Source: Hermodice carunculata (taxonomy: Eukaryota; Annelida; Polychaeta; Eunicida; Amphinomidae). Taken from it: a stretch of 64,000 nucleotides of DNA. This document shows positions 13,218 to 27,200 of this stretch, in pieces. Numbering within the stretch: position 1 is the first letter of the stretch; every line of letters begins with the position of its first letter. The notes under the pieces are model-generated. The model saw only the letters and a program-made list of their open reading frames with translations. It was not told where the DNA came from and did no database searches. The position numbers and the translations under genes are program-made. Location: the NCBI GenBank assembly GCA_964020975.1, contig OZ026619.1, positions 96,270,804-96,334,803 of the forward strand, read 5' to 3'.

Positions 13218-16200
13218 GGTGATACAACGGGAAGAGGCGGTGGGGTCCTGACGTTTATTCACTCTTCTCTACCGTGTGTAAGACGCCCGATCTTGAAAGT
13301 ATAGATTGTGAATGCGTCTGGGTTGAAATTTCGACCCAGCGCGGGGAAGTATTATTTGGTAACTATTATCGTCCACCTGGCCAGTCTGCAGAAATCCGTG
13401 ACGCGTTCCTCGGGTCTCTGGCATCTTCTATTTCCTCTGCCATTGAATGCAACCCTCACCTTTTAATTGTAACTGGCGATTTCAGAGACAGGTGCGCCAA
13501 TTGGAACTCTCAACATGAGGACAGCGATTTAGGTTTATCTCTGGTCAACCTTGTGAATCAACACAATCTCTTTCAACTTATAGATGAACCCACTAGGATA
13601 AGTGAATACTCGAATAATTTATTAGACCTTATCATTACTGATTCCCCAGGTCTTGTTCTGGACTCTGGAACCCTTCCTCCAATCTCAAATTCTGACCATT
13701 GTGTAATCTTTTGTTCTTTCTCCCTTTCCCTTCACAAGGACAAGCCCTTCAAAAGATCAGTATGGGACTTCAATAAAGCAAATTTTTGTGACCTCAATGC
13801 TGCCCTTTCTACAGCCCCTTGGAATATTGCTCATGATGTCTTCGATTCTATTGATGATGCCGTATCCTACTGGTCTAATCTCTTCCTATCTACTGCAAAG
13901 GACTTTATTCCCTGTAAGGAAGTCACCATTCGCCCTAAGGACAAACCTTGGATAACTGCAGACATTAAAAAACATATTAGACGTCGAAATCGTGCATGGA
14001 AACGCTTCAAGAGAGCGTCCAACCAAACACGCCCCCATAATTACGACCTCAAGATTGACAGGTTATACCAATTTTACAAAAAATATCGCAACAAGGTTGT
14101 GACCATAATAAGGAAATCTGTCTCTTCTTACTTTTCCAATCTCCAGCTTCGACTTGATGAGAAAGACATTAATCCTAAACAATGGTGGAGCCTGTCCAAG
14201 TCTGTTCTGGGATGCAAAATTCACCAACATATACCCCCAATCATTGACGATAACAAAATCGTATCATGCATCACGGAAAAATGTGAAATATTTAACTCTT
14301 ACTTTGCCAGCCAGTGCAAAACAAACCCTGACGCTGATGCCCCACCCCTGCCCGATTTCACGTTCCGAACTGAGACACGTCTACGCAATATTACCATTAA
14401 TGAAGACAGTGTCAAGAAAGTACTATCTTCCCTGAGGCTATCCTCAGCATCAGGCCCAAATAACATAGGGAACATCCTACTTAAGAACACAGCAGATTCG
14501 ATATGTAAACCACTTACAAAAATCTTCCAACTTTCTCTCAGTCTTTCTTTCTTTCCTAATGCTTGGAAGAGATCCAACATATGTCCTGTTTTCAAAAAGG
14601 CCAACAGACAGATTAAAAATAATTATCGTCCTATTTCTTTGCTCTGTAATGTTGCAAAGGTGTTTGAACGACTGGTCTTTAATGCACTCTATGAATACCT
14701 GGCACAAAATAACCTACTCACTTCCAAAAATTCTGGCTTTAAGGCCAATGACTCTACTATCAATCAGCTTGTGTACATCCTTCACAATATCTACAACGGC
14801 CTAGAACAGTCCAAAGAAGCCAGAATGGTGTTTCTAGACGTATCCAAGGCGTTTGACAAGGTTTGGCATCCCGGTCTCCTTTTTAAACTTCGACAACTCG
14901 GCATCTCCGATAATCTTGTAGCATGGATTGATAGTTATCTCTCAAACCGATCCCAACGAGTGATTATTCATGGCCAATCTTCATCATGGCTACCTATTGA
15001 AGCTGGTGTGCCCCAGGGTTCCACCCTGGGTCCACTTCTCTTTCTTGTCTATATTAATGACCTAGTTGACAATATTACATGTGATGTCAGACTTTTTGCT
15101 GACGACACCAGTCTACTTGAAGTTGTTAATGACCCAATTGAAACTTCTATTCACTTGAATATTAATCTCTCTGTTATACATAACTGGGGAAAGTTGTGGC
15201 GTGTTACCTATAACGCTTTAAAGTCTCTTTCTGTCATATTTTCAACCAAACTTGTTAAACCACACCATCCACCCGTTCGTCTTGGAGACTCTGAAATACC
15301 TGCGGCAGACTCACACATTCATCTTGGTATTACTCTCAGTAGCAATTTATCCTGGCATGCTCACATTACTCGTATTACTACCAAAGCGAGCCAGTGAATT
15401 GCCCTTCTGCGTAGATTCAAATATAAACTTTCCCGCAAAGCTCTGATTAAACTTTATTTAACTATGGTTCGACCAATTCTTGAATATGGTTGTGTGCTCT
15501 TTGACAACTGCGGTCAGGGACTTTCCGATCTTATTGAATCCATACAGTTTGATGCTGCCAAAATATGCACAGGTGCATTAAGGCACACATCACGCGCCAA
15601 TCTCTTACGTGAACTTGGTTGGACAACTCTCGCCAGCAGGAGGAAGTATTCTAAGTTACTTCTTCTTTATAAAATGTATCACAACTTAACACCCTCCTAT
15701 CTCTCTCAATTAACTCCTACTTTTAATGCTCGAAACCTCCGCCACACTAGCTCCATACGTCCCATCAATTGCAAAACTAACCGCTTAGACAAATCCTTCC
15801 TACCTGACGCTATCAAACTGTGGAACAATCTTCCCTCCGATATAAGAAACTCAATTTCCCTCCAAATATTCAAATCAAAGCTGAAAGCAACATTACTAGC
15901 AGTGGATCATGTTCCTGTTTACTATACCCAAGGACACAGATTTGCCAACATTTGTCATACCCAGCTTCGTCTTGGATTCTCGAGACTTAACTTTGATCTC
16001 TTTAAAGTCAACATCATCCCACAACCTACATGTTCGTGTTCCTACCCCACTGAAGATCTGCAACATAACCTGTTCTTTTGTCCAAAGTATAATATTTATT
16101 TTTTAGTTTTACTTGACTATGATTATTTGTACTTTATTTTCTTTTGGGGGCTAACGAGTGTCTCCATGTGTTCGTTATATCCGTTAATTCACAAGGCACG

Positions 16201-16270
16201 ATTAAACATGAAATCTAGGAATCTAAGCATGTACTTAAACAAGCAATTAATCTATGTAACTTTTTCATGA
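13218..16270 (+). mobile_element. LINE (AP endonuclease + reverse transcriptase), 5' truncated
   Basis: The main open frame runs from 13274 to an in-frame TGA at 15395 and resumes in the same frame to 16270. Visible parts are the C-terminal half of an AP endonuclease (VTGDF..., SNSDHC), RT motif A (VFLDVSKAFDKVWH), motif B (AGVPQGSTLGPLLFLVYIND), the catalytic FADDTSL and a cysteine-rich tail (CSCSYPTEDLQHNLFFCPKY). The sequence before 13274 (GRGGGVLTFIHSSL) matches the family in another frame, so there is one frameshift as well. It was inserted into a unit of the ~470-bp repeat, at GGTGATA. It is Jockey/CR1-like. Few disruptions suggest a fairly recent copy. Confidence 0.85.
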
Positions 16271-16674
16271 AGGTAATTACATTTATATGGCGGATTCGTG
16301 ATAAGTTTAGAGAATTTCTGAGACTTTTACATATGTCAATACACTGATGCCTAGTAATGTCATTTTAGTTCTAAAACAACATCAGAGACTAACAAGTAGG
16401 TAGACAAGTGCACGCATCTTCTGTGGCATGGAGAGGGGTTAATATAGGCTTGGCCTGTTTCGCAATCCATGTAAAAGGTATGGGTTTATATTTTTTTCAA
16501 GACTCTCAACATCAGATGATACACATTTGTGTATGATATGTTTTATAACATTTCACATCCATGTGCAACATTAAAATTTCCCGAAGTATGAGCTCAATGA
16601 ATATATATATATATATATTTTTGAGAAGTTTGACTCTCTATTTTGGTTGTTGTGCCTGAATTTTTCTCCTGGCA

Positions 16675-16875
<201 letters not shown>

Positions 16876-16879
<4 letters not shown>

Positions 16880-19800
16880 ATGTGACAGCTAGCTTATCCA
16901 GAGCGTCCCTTTCCAGTTGTGTATTCTGGCGGTTGTGAAACCACCGTACACCGCACGCAAACAGCCAAGGCTTTACGTAAAATGTAAAACTATTATCCGT
17001 CACGACGAACGTGGAAGAATGACATGAAATCACAAGCCCTGCAAAAACTTTTGTCAGCATAACATTTCTTGGGTATACAGTGGGTTTCTAGATTTTAGAT
17101 CATCTTTGTCTGCATGGCAGCTTGATCACTTTGATACCAGCTTGATACCACATTGGGAGGAAGTCTTACTGATTGAATTTAGGGCTGTTCCAGAAAATGT
17201 CCTGGGGGGGGGAGAGCAACAAATTTGAACCACCCCCATACCCAGGACACACAGTTAATTTCTGAACCCCTTACCCCTAGGACAAACATAATTTTGAAAC
17301 CCCAAATACCCAGGACAACCTAATAGTATCTCAGCTGCCATACCCTGGACAGATCTTAAAACCTACAACCCCATATGCAGGACATACATGATGGTTCAGA
17401 AAAAAAATCTCCATCTTTTTAAAATTTTAGAATATATTCCTACATAAGATGAAAAAAAATACCCTTGGTATAACAGTTCCCAAAACACTGTGTATCCTTG
17501 GTTTAAGAAATTTGTTTCTCTGGCTAAAGAACACCAGGAGGCAGGCATTAAAAACATATACATACAAAACGGTTTTCATATTTGCATTGGACCTTTTGAT
17601 TGTGCTCTCGAAACAAAATATGTTGAAACCAAATATATACCTTTTTTGTTCATAAACAGATCAATGTTGCTATTTAGTGGTCCATTTGTTGGTGAAAACT
17701 TATAAAAATTCAGTGGAGATTAAATACTCTGTGCCAGATAATTCCTACAGCATCTTTTTACATCATATATTTTTAATTTAAAAATAAATAAAGGTATGTC
17801 CAAAGAAAAAAGTCTTGTTTTTATATTCCGAACTTTTCAGCAATAAAAGAAAACAAAATTTTGAGATTTGGTCCCCGTAATACTGAGCAGTGAGTAGAGG
17901 GTAAATGAAACTCATGCAGGATGCAGGTCTGTGCATAATTCAGAAAACTACTTCACTTCCACTTTTCAGATATGCAGTGCCTCCTGGGCAAAAATACAGA
18001 AAAGGGTTGAGGGTTGAGATTTAACATACCAAGACTGTTTTAATCCATTTGTAGTATAGGTCTGCATATTTTTTTTTTTTTACAGAAAAGCACAACGGAG
18101 GGGGGGGGGGGGGTCATGGATGATGTGTACACCTTGCGTACAGGGGGAAAGGACGGGTCTAAAATTGATTTTTTTTTTTTGCATACATAATAGTTGAACT
18201 TGAAGACCCTTATGGGAAAAATATTTCAGTGGGAACCATGGTACACCATGTGTTAAATCAGAAGCTGTCTTGCAATGAGGAGTGTTGCAAAGAGGGAGCA
18301 CTGTACAAGCTTGATGGCTCATCATTTTTGAACGAGTACTTATAGTGTGCAAGAGGGAGGGAGTTCAGTAGGTCTGTACTCTTTTCCGGGAAATGGAAAC
18401 GATTGTTATTTTTTACCCAACTTTAAAAGAATTTTTGTGTGATTTCTATGAAAATCATTTTTAGAGTACACATGTTGGGGACGGGGGGGGGGTCTTGCAA
18501 TTTTGTACTCAACGTACTAATTAAAAATGATAATGTTGAACCATCCCCAAGATTTTTGTGTAATGCAATACCGTTGAAGTTACAAAAATTTTCTTTGTAG
18601 TGGACCTATATTGCTGCAATGCATAACCATAATAGGCTGCCTGTGAAGCAGAGTGCTGAATGTAAGCACTTTGGAGGCAAAGCCATTGGTAACCTTGGTA
18701 AAATTTAAAAGCCTTGAATGGTCTTGTTCATTGATCACAAATTTGATTTCAAGTTGCATAATTCCTCAGGCAAGTAAATGTATCACAATATATCTTTGAT
18801 AAAAGCATAAAGTGACTATCAAATACTTGCCAAAGACATTATGAACTAGAAATAAAATTCTTAATGTAATGCAATACCATTTCAAGCCAGAAAGGCTTGA
18901 TATGTATTTTGTAATAAGCCTATAACAGGACTTCAATATAACTGCTGTCCTGCATTGACATCTTGTGTCAGTGAGCAAAAAAGAAACTACTGTACCATGG
19001 ATTAGGGCAGATCAATGTATTGAGCATGGCCGAAAGTATATCTCTAGTAAAGTAACAGGTAACTTCAGCACAGAAAAAAAACGTTCAAAATTTATGTACA
19101 TACTACATATCTTTGAAATGCAAGGAAACCCTAAAATAGTTAGAAAATAGCCATATCTTTGAAAAGGTGTTTATTTAGTATGATTTAGTAGTATACGATG
19201 CTGAAAGTGCTCTCATTCATGGTTGGTAGTTCATCTAATGTCAACGTGTCAAAGCAGGACCTTTTGCTCAATTAAATCAAAATCAATCCAAATTTCCATA
19301 TTTTCTAAGCCTAGAGTCTGTGCACACCACTTCCACTGGGTGCAAACCGTGTATATACCTACCTTCAAAATGAATACAAGAGCACAGGTTAACAATGGAT
19401 ATGTCGCGTGATGGGTCGATTTTACCGTAAAGAATGCGTCTTTATGCTATTAAAATCAATATGTTTGTGAAAAATAATGGAGGTGAATGTAGGATCTTTG
19501 CTCTGACAGACAATCGGGACGTTCGTGACAGTGAAACAAGCAGTGGAGCACGCTCGTCTTGTTTGGGGTCAACAAGACAAACGCCCAGCATTATTATTAG
19601 ATCGAGCTTTTCCCTTGGATCCTTTTCTATATTGTACTGTGATATCACATAGACAGCATATGCTGCTTAAACACTTACAGACAGCAGCAGTGCTGCAGTC
19701 ATTTAATACGGCCATGTTGTTGAAGTTTGTCTTTCGCCACTGATTGACTGAAGGTCAAGGTCGATAAAAACAGAGACATCCGTGATTTATAATTTCCGAG

Positions 19801-20055
19801 TGACTTCACTTCGATCATGTCGACCGTAAGAACTTTAATAACCGTGAGCTTTGCGTGAAGACACATGTATGTGTCGACCAATATCTAAAAACTGGAGAAA
19901 TTATACAAATTACCCCTCTTCCCCACACGGACAGGATTATGTCAAATGGCCCTCACACTCTGGTCATATGTGTAAAAGCTGATGCCCCAATATCCCGGAC
20001 ATAATAGGTTATCTCCTACCCCAACCTCCCGGACATTATTAAGGACATATACCCC
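16876..20055. other. No gene recognised apart from the small minisatellite
   Basis: Includes homopolymer T and G runs (18070-18110, 18483-18492). Short open frames at 19434-19743 on both strands lack supporting motifs. Confidence 0.45.
17190..17395 (+). repeat. ACCCAGGAC minisatellite
   Basis: About five diverged ~40-bp units of the type CCCCATACCCAGGACANAC followed by AATTTTGAAA. A related CCCGGACAT pair occurs at 19990-20045. Confidence 0.55.
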
Positions 20056-22637
20056 TATGGAAGTTGTACTGTTCAATAATTCCCAAAACCCTAGGTTTTG
20101 TAGCAAAAACCGTGGGTTTTGCTCACAAAACCCAGAGTTTTTAAACAAAACCTAGGGTATTGTTTGTAAAACCGTGAGTTTTGTAACGAAACCCTGAGTT
20201 CTGCTTGCAAATCCCAGGGTTTTGCACGAAACCCTGGGTTTTGTAAACTACCCAGGATAACAGAACAAATATCATAATTTTTTAATTTTGTGCAATAATG
20301 TGCACAAAACTGTGGGTTTTATTACAAAACCCAGGGTTTTGTAGACGAAACCCTGGGTTTTGTTCGCAAAACCCAAGGTTTTGTTTCAAAACCCAGGGAT
20401 TTGTACACAAAACTCTGGGTTTTGTAACAAACCCAGGGTTTTGCTTTGTTATCCCATCTTTTCACAAAACTCACGGTTTTGTTTCAAAACCCTGAGCTTT
20501 GTCATGATAACCCTGGCTTTTGCAGTTATTTTGTACAATAATTTGCAAAACCCAGGGTTTTCTGACGTTAGAAATCCCACGGTTTTGAATAATTCGCAAA
20601 ACCCTGGGATTCGTGACGTCACAAAACCCAAGGTTTTGTATTTTACCGCAAAATTGGTCATATGGATACACCAACCACTCCCAACACGGCTTGCTTACTG
20701 AACTTGCTGTAAACATGTTAAGATGGCGCATCTCGGAAAACTTCCATCGTTCCGCAACTTAAACGTCGTGTATTTTATCACTGTGTGCATTTCATGAGCT
20801 CATATTTTAGGTACTTCAAGAGAAAACATGTAAGATGTATATCGTATATGTGTTTTTACACAATTTAATAGGTTAAGACCGATTTTCAATTTCTGGGACC
20901 GGGCGACCGGGCTGAAGTTTTAGCAGCATAAAGCCTCTGATTTGCCGCGTCCTTGAAATCCACCGTACGTTGTGCTGCTGCCTGCAGTAACTATGCAACC
21001 CTTGATTGCAAAACGACTGCCACATCACATCATGGTGATAATTATCTCAACACGACTTAGTCTTAAATTGTAACATGGTATTCTTTAACTCCACCTTCAT
21101 TCCCACAATTAAGAATTTTGCATCTATTTCTGTGTCCGCTCTGGTGAAAGATGCTAATAAAGCTCTTCCCCGGGAGCTCTGCAACCGGAAGGGTGAAAAC
21201 CCCGTCTGTAACTGGATGTCCCTGTGTCAGCCACTACCCCCATACAAACTACCTTTTCCCAGTACTGAGTTGTGTACAAGGTTTTTGTTGACGGGCACTG
21301 CAAATCACGCAAGATTGCCTGGCACCGTTTCAAGAACTGTCGAATGATTCATTGTACACGCACGTCCAGCAATAGTTGATAAATAAACACAAGAAGTTGA
21401 ACAAATCAAAAGCCAGTTACACATTTTCACAGCATTGGTTTTTTATTAGAACAAACAACTTCAACATTGAGAAATTTCCAAGTCCGAAATTTCTGCTCGA
21501 TTAAATTAAATAATTAAAAAATAATACATTTGGTTGGGATCGATCTGCACACCCCTTGACCCGCAGTCTGACATGCTAGGCATGTGGCCATGTTTGCTTA
21601 TAGAATGCAGTCGATCTTCTGTCTCATATTCGATGGTGGTCAGACCACGCGGCTTTGTTTACTCCTTCACATCTAGGTCACGCCAGTCAGAGCCAAGATG
21701 ACTGCAACCAATAACTGTTGAATATTTCATACAATAATGGTTGAAGAATGGGACCGAAAATGCTACTTTGATACAAAATTTCCAGGGCCCCATCATATAT
21801 CGTGCGATAAATTAATTATTTGCAAAGGATCGAATGTTTTACGCAAATTAAAGATCTCGAGGCTGTGCATTCAATAGTCCATGTGGCTCTTCGTTCCGGC
21901 GTGTGGATTATTTTGAACACTGGATGCACAACCTCTCGGCCTTTAACTAATACCTAACTTATATTCTCATCATGTCGCAAAGAGGTGGACTTTGCGCGTG
22001 GTAACCAATAATGATGTTATTGATCATAATAACTGAGCCACTTGTAGTTTGATGCTATTTTTAAGTTGAGTAGCCTTGCAAGGCATACCAAGTAACAGCC
22101 GTCATGATTGGTTGTTTACATAGCCCTGGGATTCGTGATTTCACAAAACCCAGAGTTTTGCAATCTCACAAAACCCACGGTTTCGTTCTGTTATTTTAAA
22201 GTGCTACGAAACCCACGGTTTTCTGGCTAAACCGAGGGTTTGAGGAACAAAACTGTGGGTTTTGTTCAAAAAATAACAAAACCGAGGGTTTTGGATCAAA
22301 ACTCGGAGTTTTGCTCTTAAACTGTGGGTTTTGTGCTCAAAACCCACGGTTTCGTTACTAAACCCTGGGTTTTGTTCATGAAACCCACGGTTTTGTACAG
22401 AAAACCCAGAGTTTTGTAGCAAAACCCAGGGTTTTGTCCAAAATGATATCAAAATTCAGTAACTGAGCAAAACCTAAGGTTTTGTTAATGAAACTCGGGG
22501 TTTTATGATAAAACCTATGGTTTTGTTAGCAAAACTCAGGGTTTTGCTACAAAACCCAGGGTTTTGAAAAGCAAAACCCACAGTTTTGTGAACAAAACTC
22601 AGGGTTTTGTGAATTATTGAACAGTACAACTTCCATA
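20056..22637. mobile_element. Foldback-like element with minisatellite inverted ends
   Basis: The left end begins TATGGAAGTTGTACTGTTC and the right end is its reverse complement. Both run inward into arrays (20085-20640 and 22125-22615) of imperfect palindromic units such as CAAAACCCTGGGTTTTG at 24-30 bp spacing. Long inverted ends built of short tandem repeats are known from Drosophila FB and sea urchin TU elements. The 1.5-kb middle has no recognised transposase. Confidence 0.5.
20645..22120. other. Body of the foldback-like element; no gene recognised
   Basis: Apart from AAGATGGCG at 20721, which opens a 24-codon frame, and a 90-codon open frame at 21075-21347 with no family resemblance, nothing supports a gene. 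It may be host sequence carried between the inverted arrays. Confidence 0.4.
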
Positions 22638-23513
22638 TATCCCGACCCCCCGGATATGGATGCTGTTGCCGCCCACCCCCGTGGAGGACACTTTTTGCAA
22701 CAGCCCTTAGTGAAAGTGTTAATTTGTGTGAACAGATAACCAACTTAATATATGATATTGAGAGAAGCAGCTGCTCTCACATTCAAAGCTTTATTATTTG
22801 AGACAAATCAACAAATTATCAAGTTCCCCTTGGGTAAAATAAAACACATTACACATGTGCTATTATTACACTCAGTCTAGTAATGCTTGCACATTTTACT
22901 GCCACCAATATCCAGAGCAAAATGCCCAACTAGGCCAACTTCTCTGTGCAGCGTTGTCTACTGTACGCGTGACACAAGCATTATGTTCGGCTATGTTTTT
23001 CTTTCGGCAATGACAGTATTAGACAGTCTTTTTCTTTCTGCAAGCTATTACTTTAACAATTAATGCCTGTCGACGAAACTCTCATTCGCAATATGGAATT
23101 TGATGATTTGTCCAATAGCGTAGCTGACTTGCTGCGGCAGAATTGACACATTCTTGGGGATCTCAAAGGATGAAAGGATGCCAGCAGGCAATTCAAACAG
23201 AACAACCAAAAACGGAGAATATTGAATACTACGTCTCTCTTACACACAGGTTCTGTTTGCCGATTAAGTGCAAGGTAAATTTAATTATGGTATTTTGTTT
23301 TATTTTCACATGCCATATACTTTATTTTGACGTGCCATATGATTTTCATGTCTTACTTGTGTGCAGTATATGGATTTTTAGTGACCCGTTTGTGGGGCTT
23401 TAGTAAAGTGATAATAGTAATACAGGAAGAGTAGCAGAAAGGATAAAGTAGGTTTTGTTTTCACACCATCTGTATCAGAGGAAAAGGGTTCCTTCACAAA
23501 CACTCAAAGACAT

Positions 23514-23594
23514 AAAATTCATTGATCACTAGTTTATTGCTATAAGCAACATAATTGGTTCACTTTGTCTGTACGTTCAATCCATCACTTGAGC
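23514..23594 (-). other. Probable 3' UTR exon and poly(A) site of CAP copy A
   Basis: Mirror of the copy B segment: the acceptor is just above 23594 and TTTATT at 23533-23538 (AATAAA on the minus strand) marks the poly(A) signal. Confidence 0.45.
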
Positions 23595-23948
23595 CTGAAA
23601 CATACAATAATACATATCTAATGTAACAAAAGAAGCAGCTAAACTATAACAAAATAAGTGTAAAAATAATCACAATAACGCATTGTAAATGATATAGTTT
23701 TTATATGATAACATGTACTCATTATTTGTGTGTCACCATAGGGATTAATCTGTTAGATAATTTGTGTTCTACTTAATTGTGAAAGTTCAATTAATTACAT
23801 GAACCAGCAGTTCTTTTGTGTTTATTCACTTCCCACATATAAATGACACGAAAGGAAATCGTGCATAGAATCATACCTTTAAGTCCTCCAAAATATGATG
23901 ATATTCAGTTTGCAGTATGCTTTGTTCCTTTAAAGTTACTCCATAAGC

Positions 23949-24073
<125 letters not shown>

Positions 24074-24293
24074 GCTCTTTTTCTACAACAGTACATTGTT
24101 CATTAATTGAAACATCATAATTTTACAAAATTACAATAGTTTCATTCCCCGATGTTTCATCAAATTACATGATTTATTCCTTTTGTGAATGATTAATATT
24201 GCCATTCTCTTTATCATTACCATCTTCATAATTTTAGTTATTTGTCAGCTTAATAAGTGTGTCTCTTAGTACCTGGTTTCGTTCAATGGTAGG

Positions 24294-27200
24294 TTAGAAT
24301 GCATCTTTGCCATAGAAGTTTCCTCTGTAAGAAACGCAAATAACAAATATTAGGCATTTTCGTGTCCCTTAGGAAAGGTTGATTTGTAATTTGCTGCCTA
24401 GCGCATCACACAGAGATAAATACTTGTCTCAATACACATAATTGAACAGCTTACTCTAAATTTTTATCTTGACTACTCATTGTCGGAAGGCTCTACATCT
24501 AAAACAGAAAATGCAAACACTCTCTCTATATGTATTCACAGTGCTGTTACATTCACTTACCAAAACACTAGTATGAAAATACATTATGTATATACATACT
24601 TAAACAAATGGTGTTTGTAAATAGGATCCTTGAGCATTGCATATTAGCGATCCATATAGTGGGGATCAGAAATGCCTCAGAAAATTACAATACTTATTTC
24701 TATCATTTTATTTTATTTCGCTTTATTGCAGTTTGGCAATTTTATTTTATTCCAATATGTAACCAGTAGCAAATGTTGCCTCTTAAACATATTAACTCCA
24801 TTAACCTGAATCGGTTGTTATCATCTATGGACGCATTTTCATCACATAAATGTGTGAGTGACTTTCAAGAGGAACTACCATTTGTGATCTCCCCTAAGTG
24901 GATTTTTAAAGTGACAAAATGAAAGTCAGAATTTATATCAAAGGTAACTTACGCTGGGAAATAGTCACAGACAAAATAAACCATGTCATAGCCAGCCATG
25001 AAATTGGAGCATTTTTTGTAACCACATCCAACTTTTTTCGTCTTCCTCCATACAATCTGAAACAGTAAATGAAATACTTGTTTCCTAATGACATGATAAA
25101 TGAATAAGTGGTGTTTTTTTCTCGTAACATGCTTGTCTGTATTTCCCTGAAGTTTCATGCATTATACAATTAATTAAGTCTGGCAAGGAATTCTCAGTAG
25201 TTTCTGTTTGAAACTGGCGGGTAACACAGTAGAGAGTACAGTTGCCATAAATTAATGTTCAAAGTTTTCCTGTTGACTACCAGTTGCATTTTATGGGTTA
25301 TTGCCATTCGCCAGTGAGGAGCATAATCTATTTCTTCACATTGCTTATAAAAGATGTCTGTTGAAGTTTTGGAAATTCTCAATTCTTTAGCTTTTGCAGC
25401 AATTAACAGTACTGTCAAAGATGGCATATAATTTTACAATGTGGATAATGTTCTAGAGACCTATCCGGTATACGTCATTTACCAATCAGAATGTATAAAG
25501 CTCACCCTCCCCCAAACAAAAGTTGATTTAGTTTCCCAGCAGAAGTGTGTATAGGCTAGTAATCATTAAAGAGATGAATATTTTAAAATGGTTTAAGATT
25601 TTCACCTGAGTGTAATGACCACAGACTTTTGTACAATATCCAGGATATTTTGGACCTGTCCAGTCTTTCTTCTCATCTCCCCAGGCTGTTATACCGCCGG
25701 ATACTCCACCCTTACCCTCCCAGGCTGAGTGAGCATAGATGTTTTGACCTAATTTTTTTCCACTCTGACTTCCACATCTGAATTGCAAAAACATCATTTT
25801 AAACCTCTTTTTCTCAAACTGGCTTTGCCGGATCTTGCTGAAAATTATTAAAATACACAATGATCAATCAAGCAGTTTCAAGTACAGCTTATATACAAGA
25901 TTAAAATATTGATCCAGATCAACAAACAAAACTCAACAGAAAACTTATGACCACACATTTTCAGTCATGCAATAATGAAACATATCAGACTAATCAACGT
26001 TTAATACTAAAATAACATTTCGTATATAATTTGCTTTAATAACAACTAAAATTTACGCCCACAACTATTAACATTAAGTTCAAGGGTGTCCCCATGAAGA
26101 GGTATACTGAAGCTTGACAAGAGAGAATGTGGCGTTCACATGCAAATGTACACACTCATCAAAGCGTTCATGTTCATACTGTTCAGATACAAATAATAGA
26201 ACGTTGTTCTGCCTCACAAACATCTTTAAGTTGCCCTAGGCACAATGACATAGAGAATAATATCAATAGCATTTATTGTTTGGAGCAACACAAAAAGTGA
26301 GACAAAGCTGGGTCAGATATATGTCTCATTATTTTTTTGTGACTGCTTGCCAGGACGTCATGGCTTCGCCCAGGTATATGGAATAATGGAATCATTCTAT
26401 AAAGCACTGTGAAAACACTATCATCCTCAGTTCCATTGCGTATATACCCTGATAATATAGTAAACTCTCGGTGAGTTTAATCTTAGTAAATAAAAAGTAT
26501 GTGAAATAACATCATTTTTGAATGAGTACAATTTTGTCTCCCATGTCAGGTTAGTACAGCCATTGTATCTTTAATACCTCTCAATTCAAGAGACTATTTC
26601 CCATTATTGCAATTATTATTCCCTTTATTAATGTAATTATTTATTATCATGCAATGCATTATACTGCATATCATACCCGTCAAGCTTATCATGGCCCCAT
26701 CTGCAAGTGTCTGCAAGATTCTGTGCCCTTCTTGCCAGATCATTGTCCCAGGTCTAGATGAAAAATATGCATTGGAATGTTTACAGCCATATGTGCACTG
26801 TCTAAAGTAGCTACTCTTAGGGTGACACATTACCACTGAAAATGACGCAACCAGTGTTATTTTCTAGCATTTTGCTTTCTGTTTCCCACCATTAGCTTGC
26901 AATTAAGTGCAGCTTTAATGTTAGCAAAGATTGTAGGAATGTAATTTAACTCCAATAATTATCCTTGCTATAAGTTTTAGCATTTAGCAAACCAATGACA
27001 CGTGTTCGATATGGGTATTAAAAAATAATTTACTGATGATAGCAATGTTAGATTCAACGTCAAACAGATGCAGTGAATTTTTCAGCACCTAAAATTATCA
27101 GGCATCAAGACAGACACAATTGGATTACTAGCTGAAATATGGATTACTAGCCCTATAAGATGAAAATGATAACACTGTGTGAATGCCCATCTAGTTTTTA

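Noticed and set aside
20298-20731. Periodic peptide frames (NPGFC / KTLGFVHK) in the CAAAACCC arrays
   Set aside because: The palindromic unit leaves several frames open on both strands; nothing suggests translation.
20720-20795. AAGATGGCG start of a short coding exon
   Set aside because: Stops after 24 codons and no downstream donor or partner exon was convincing.
22204-22743. Gene made of the open frames at the left edge of arm A
   Set aside because: Entirely within foldback minisatellite and its terminus.
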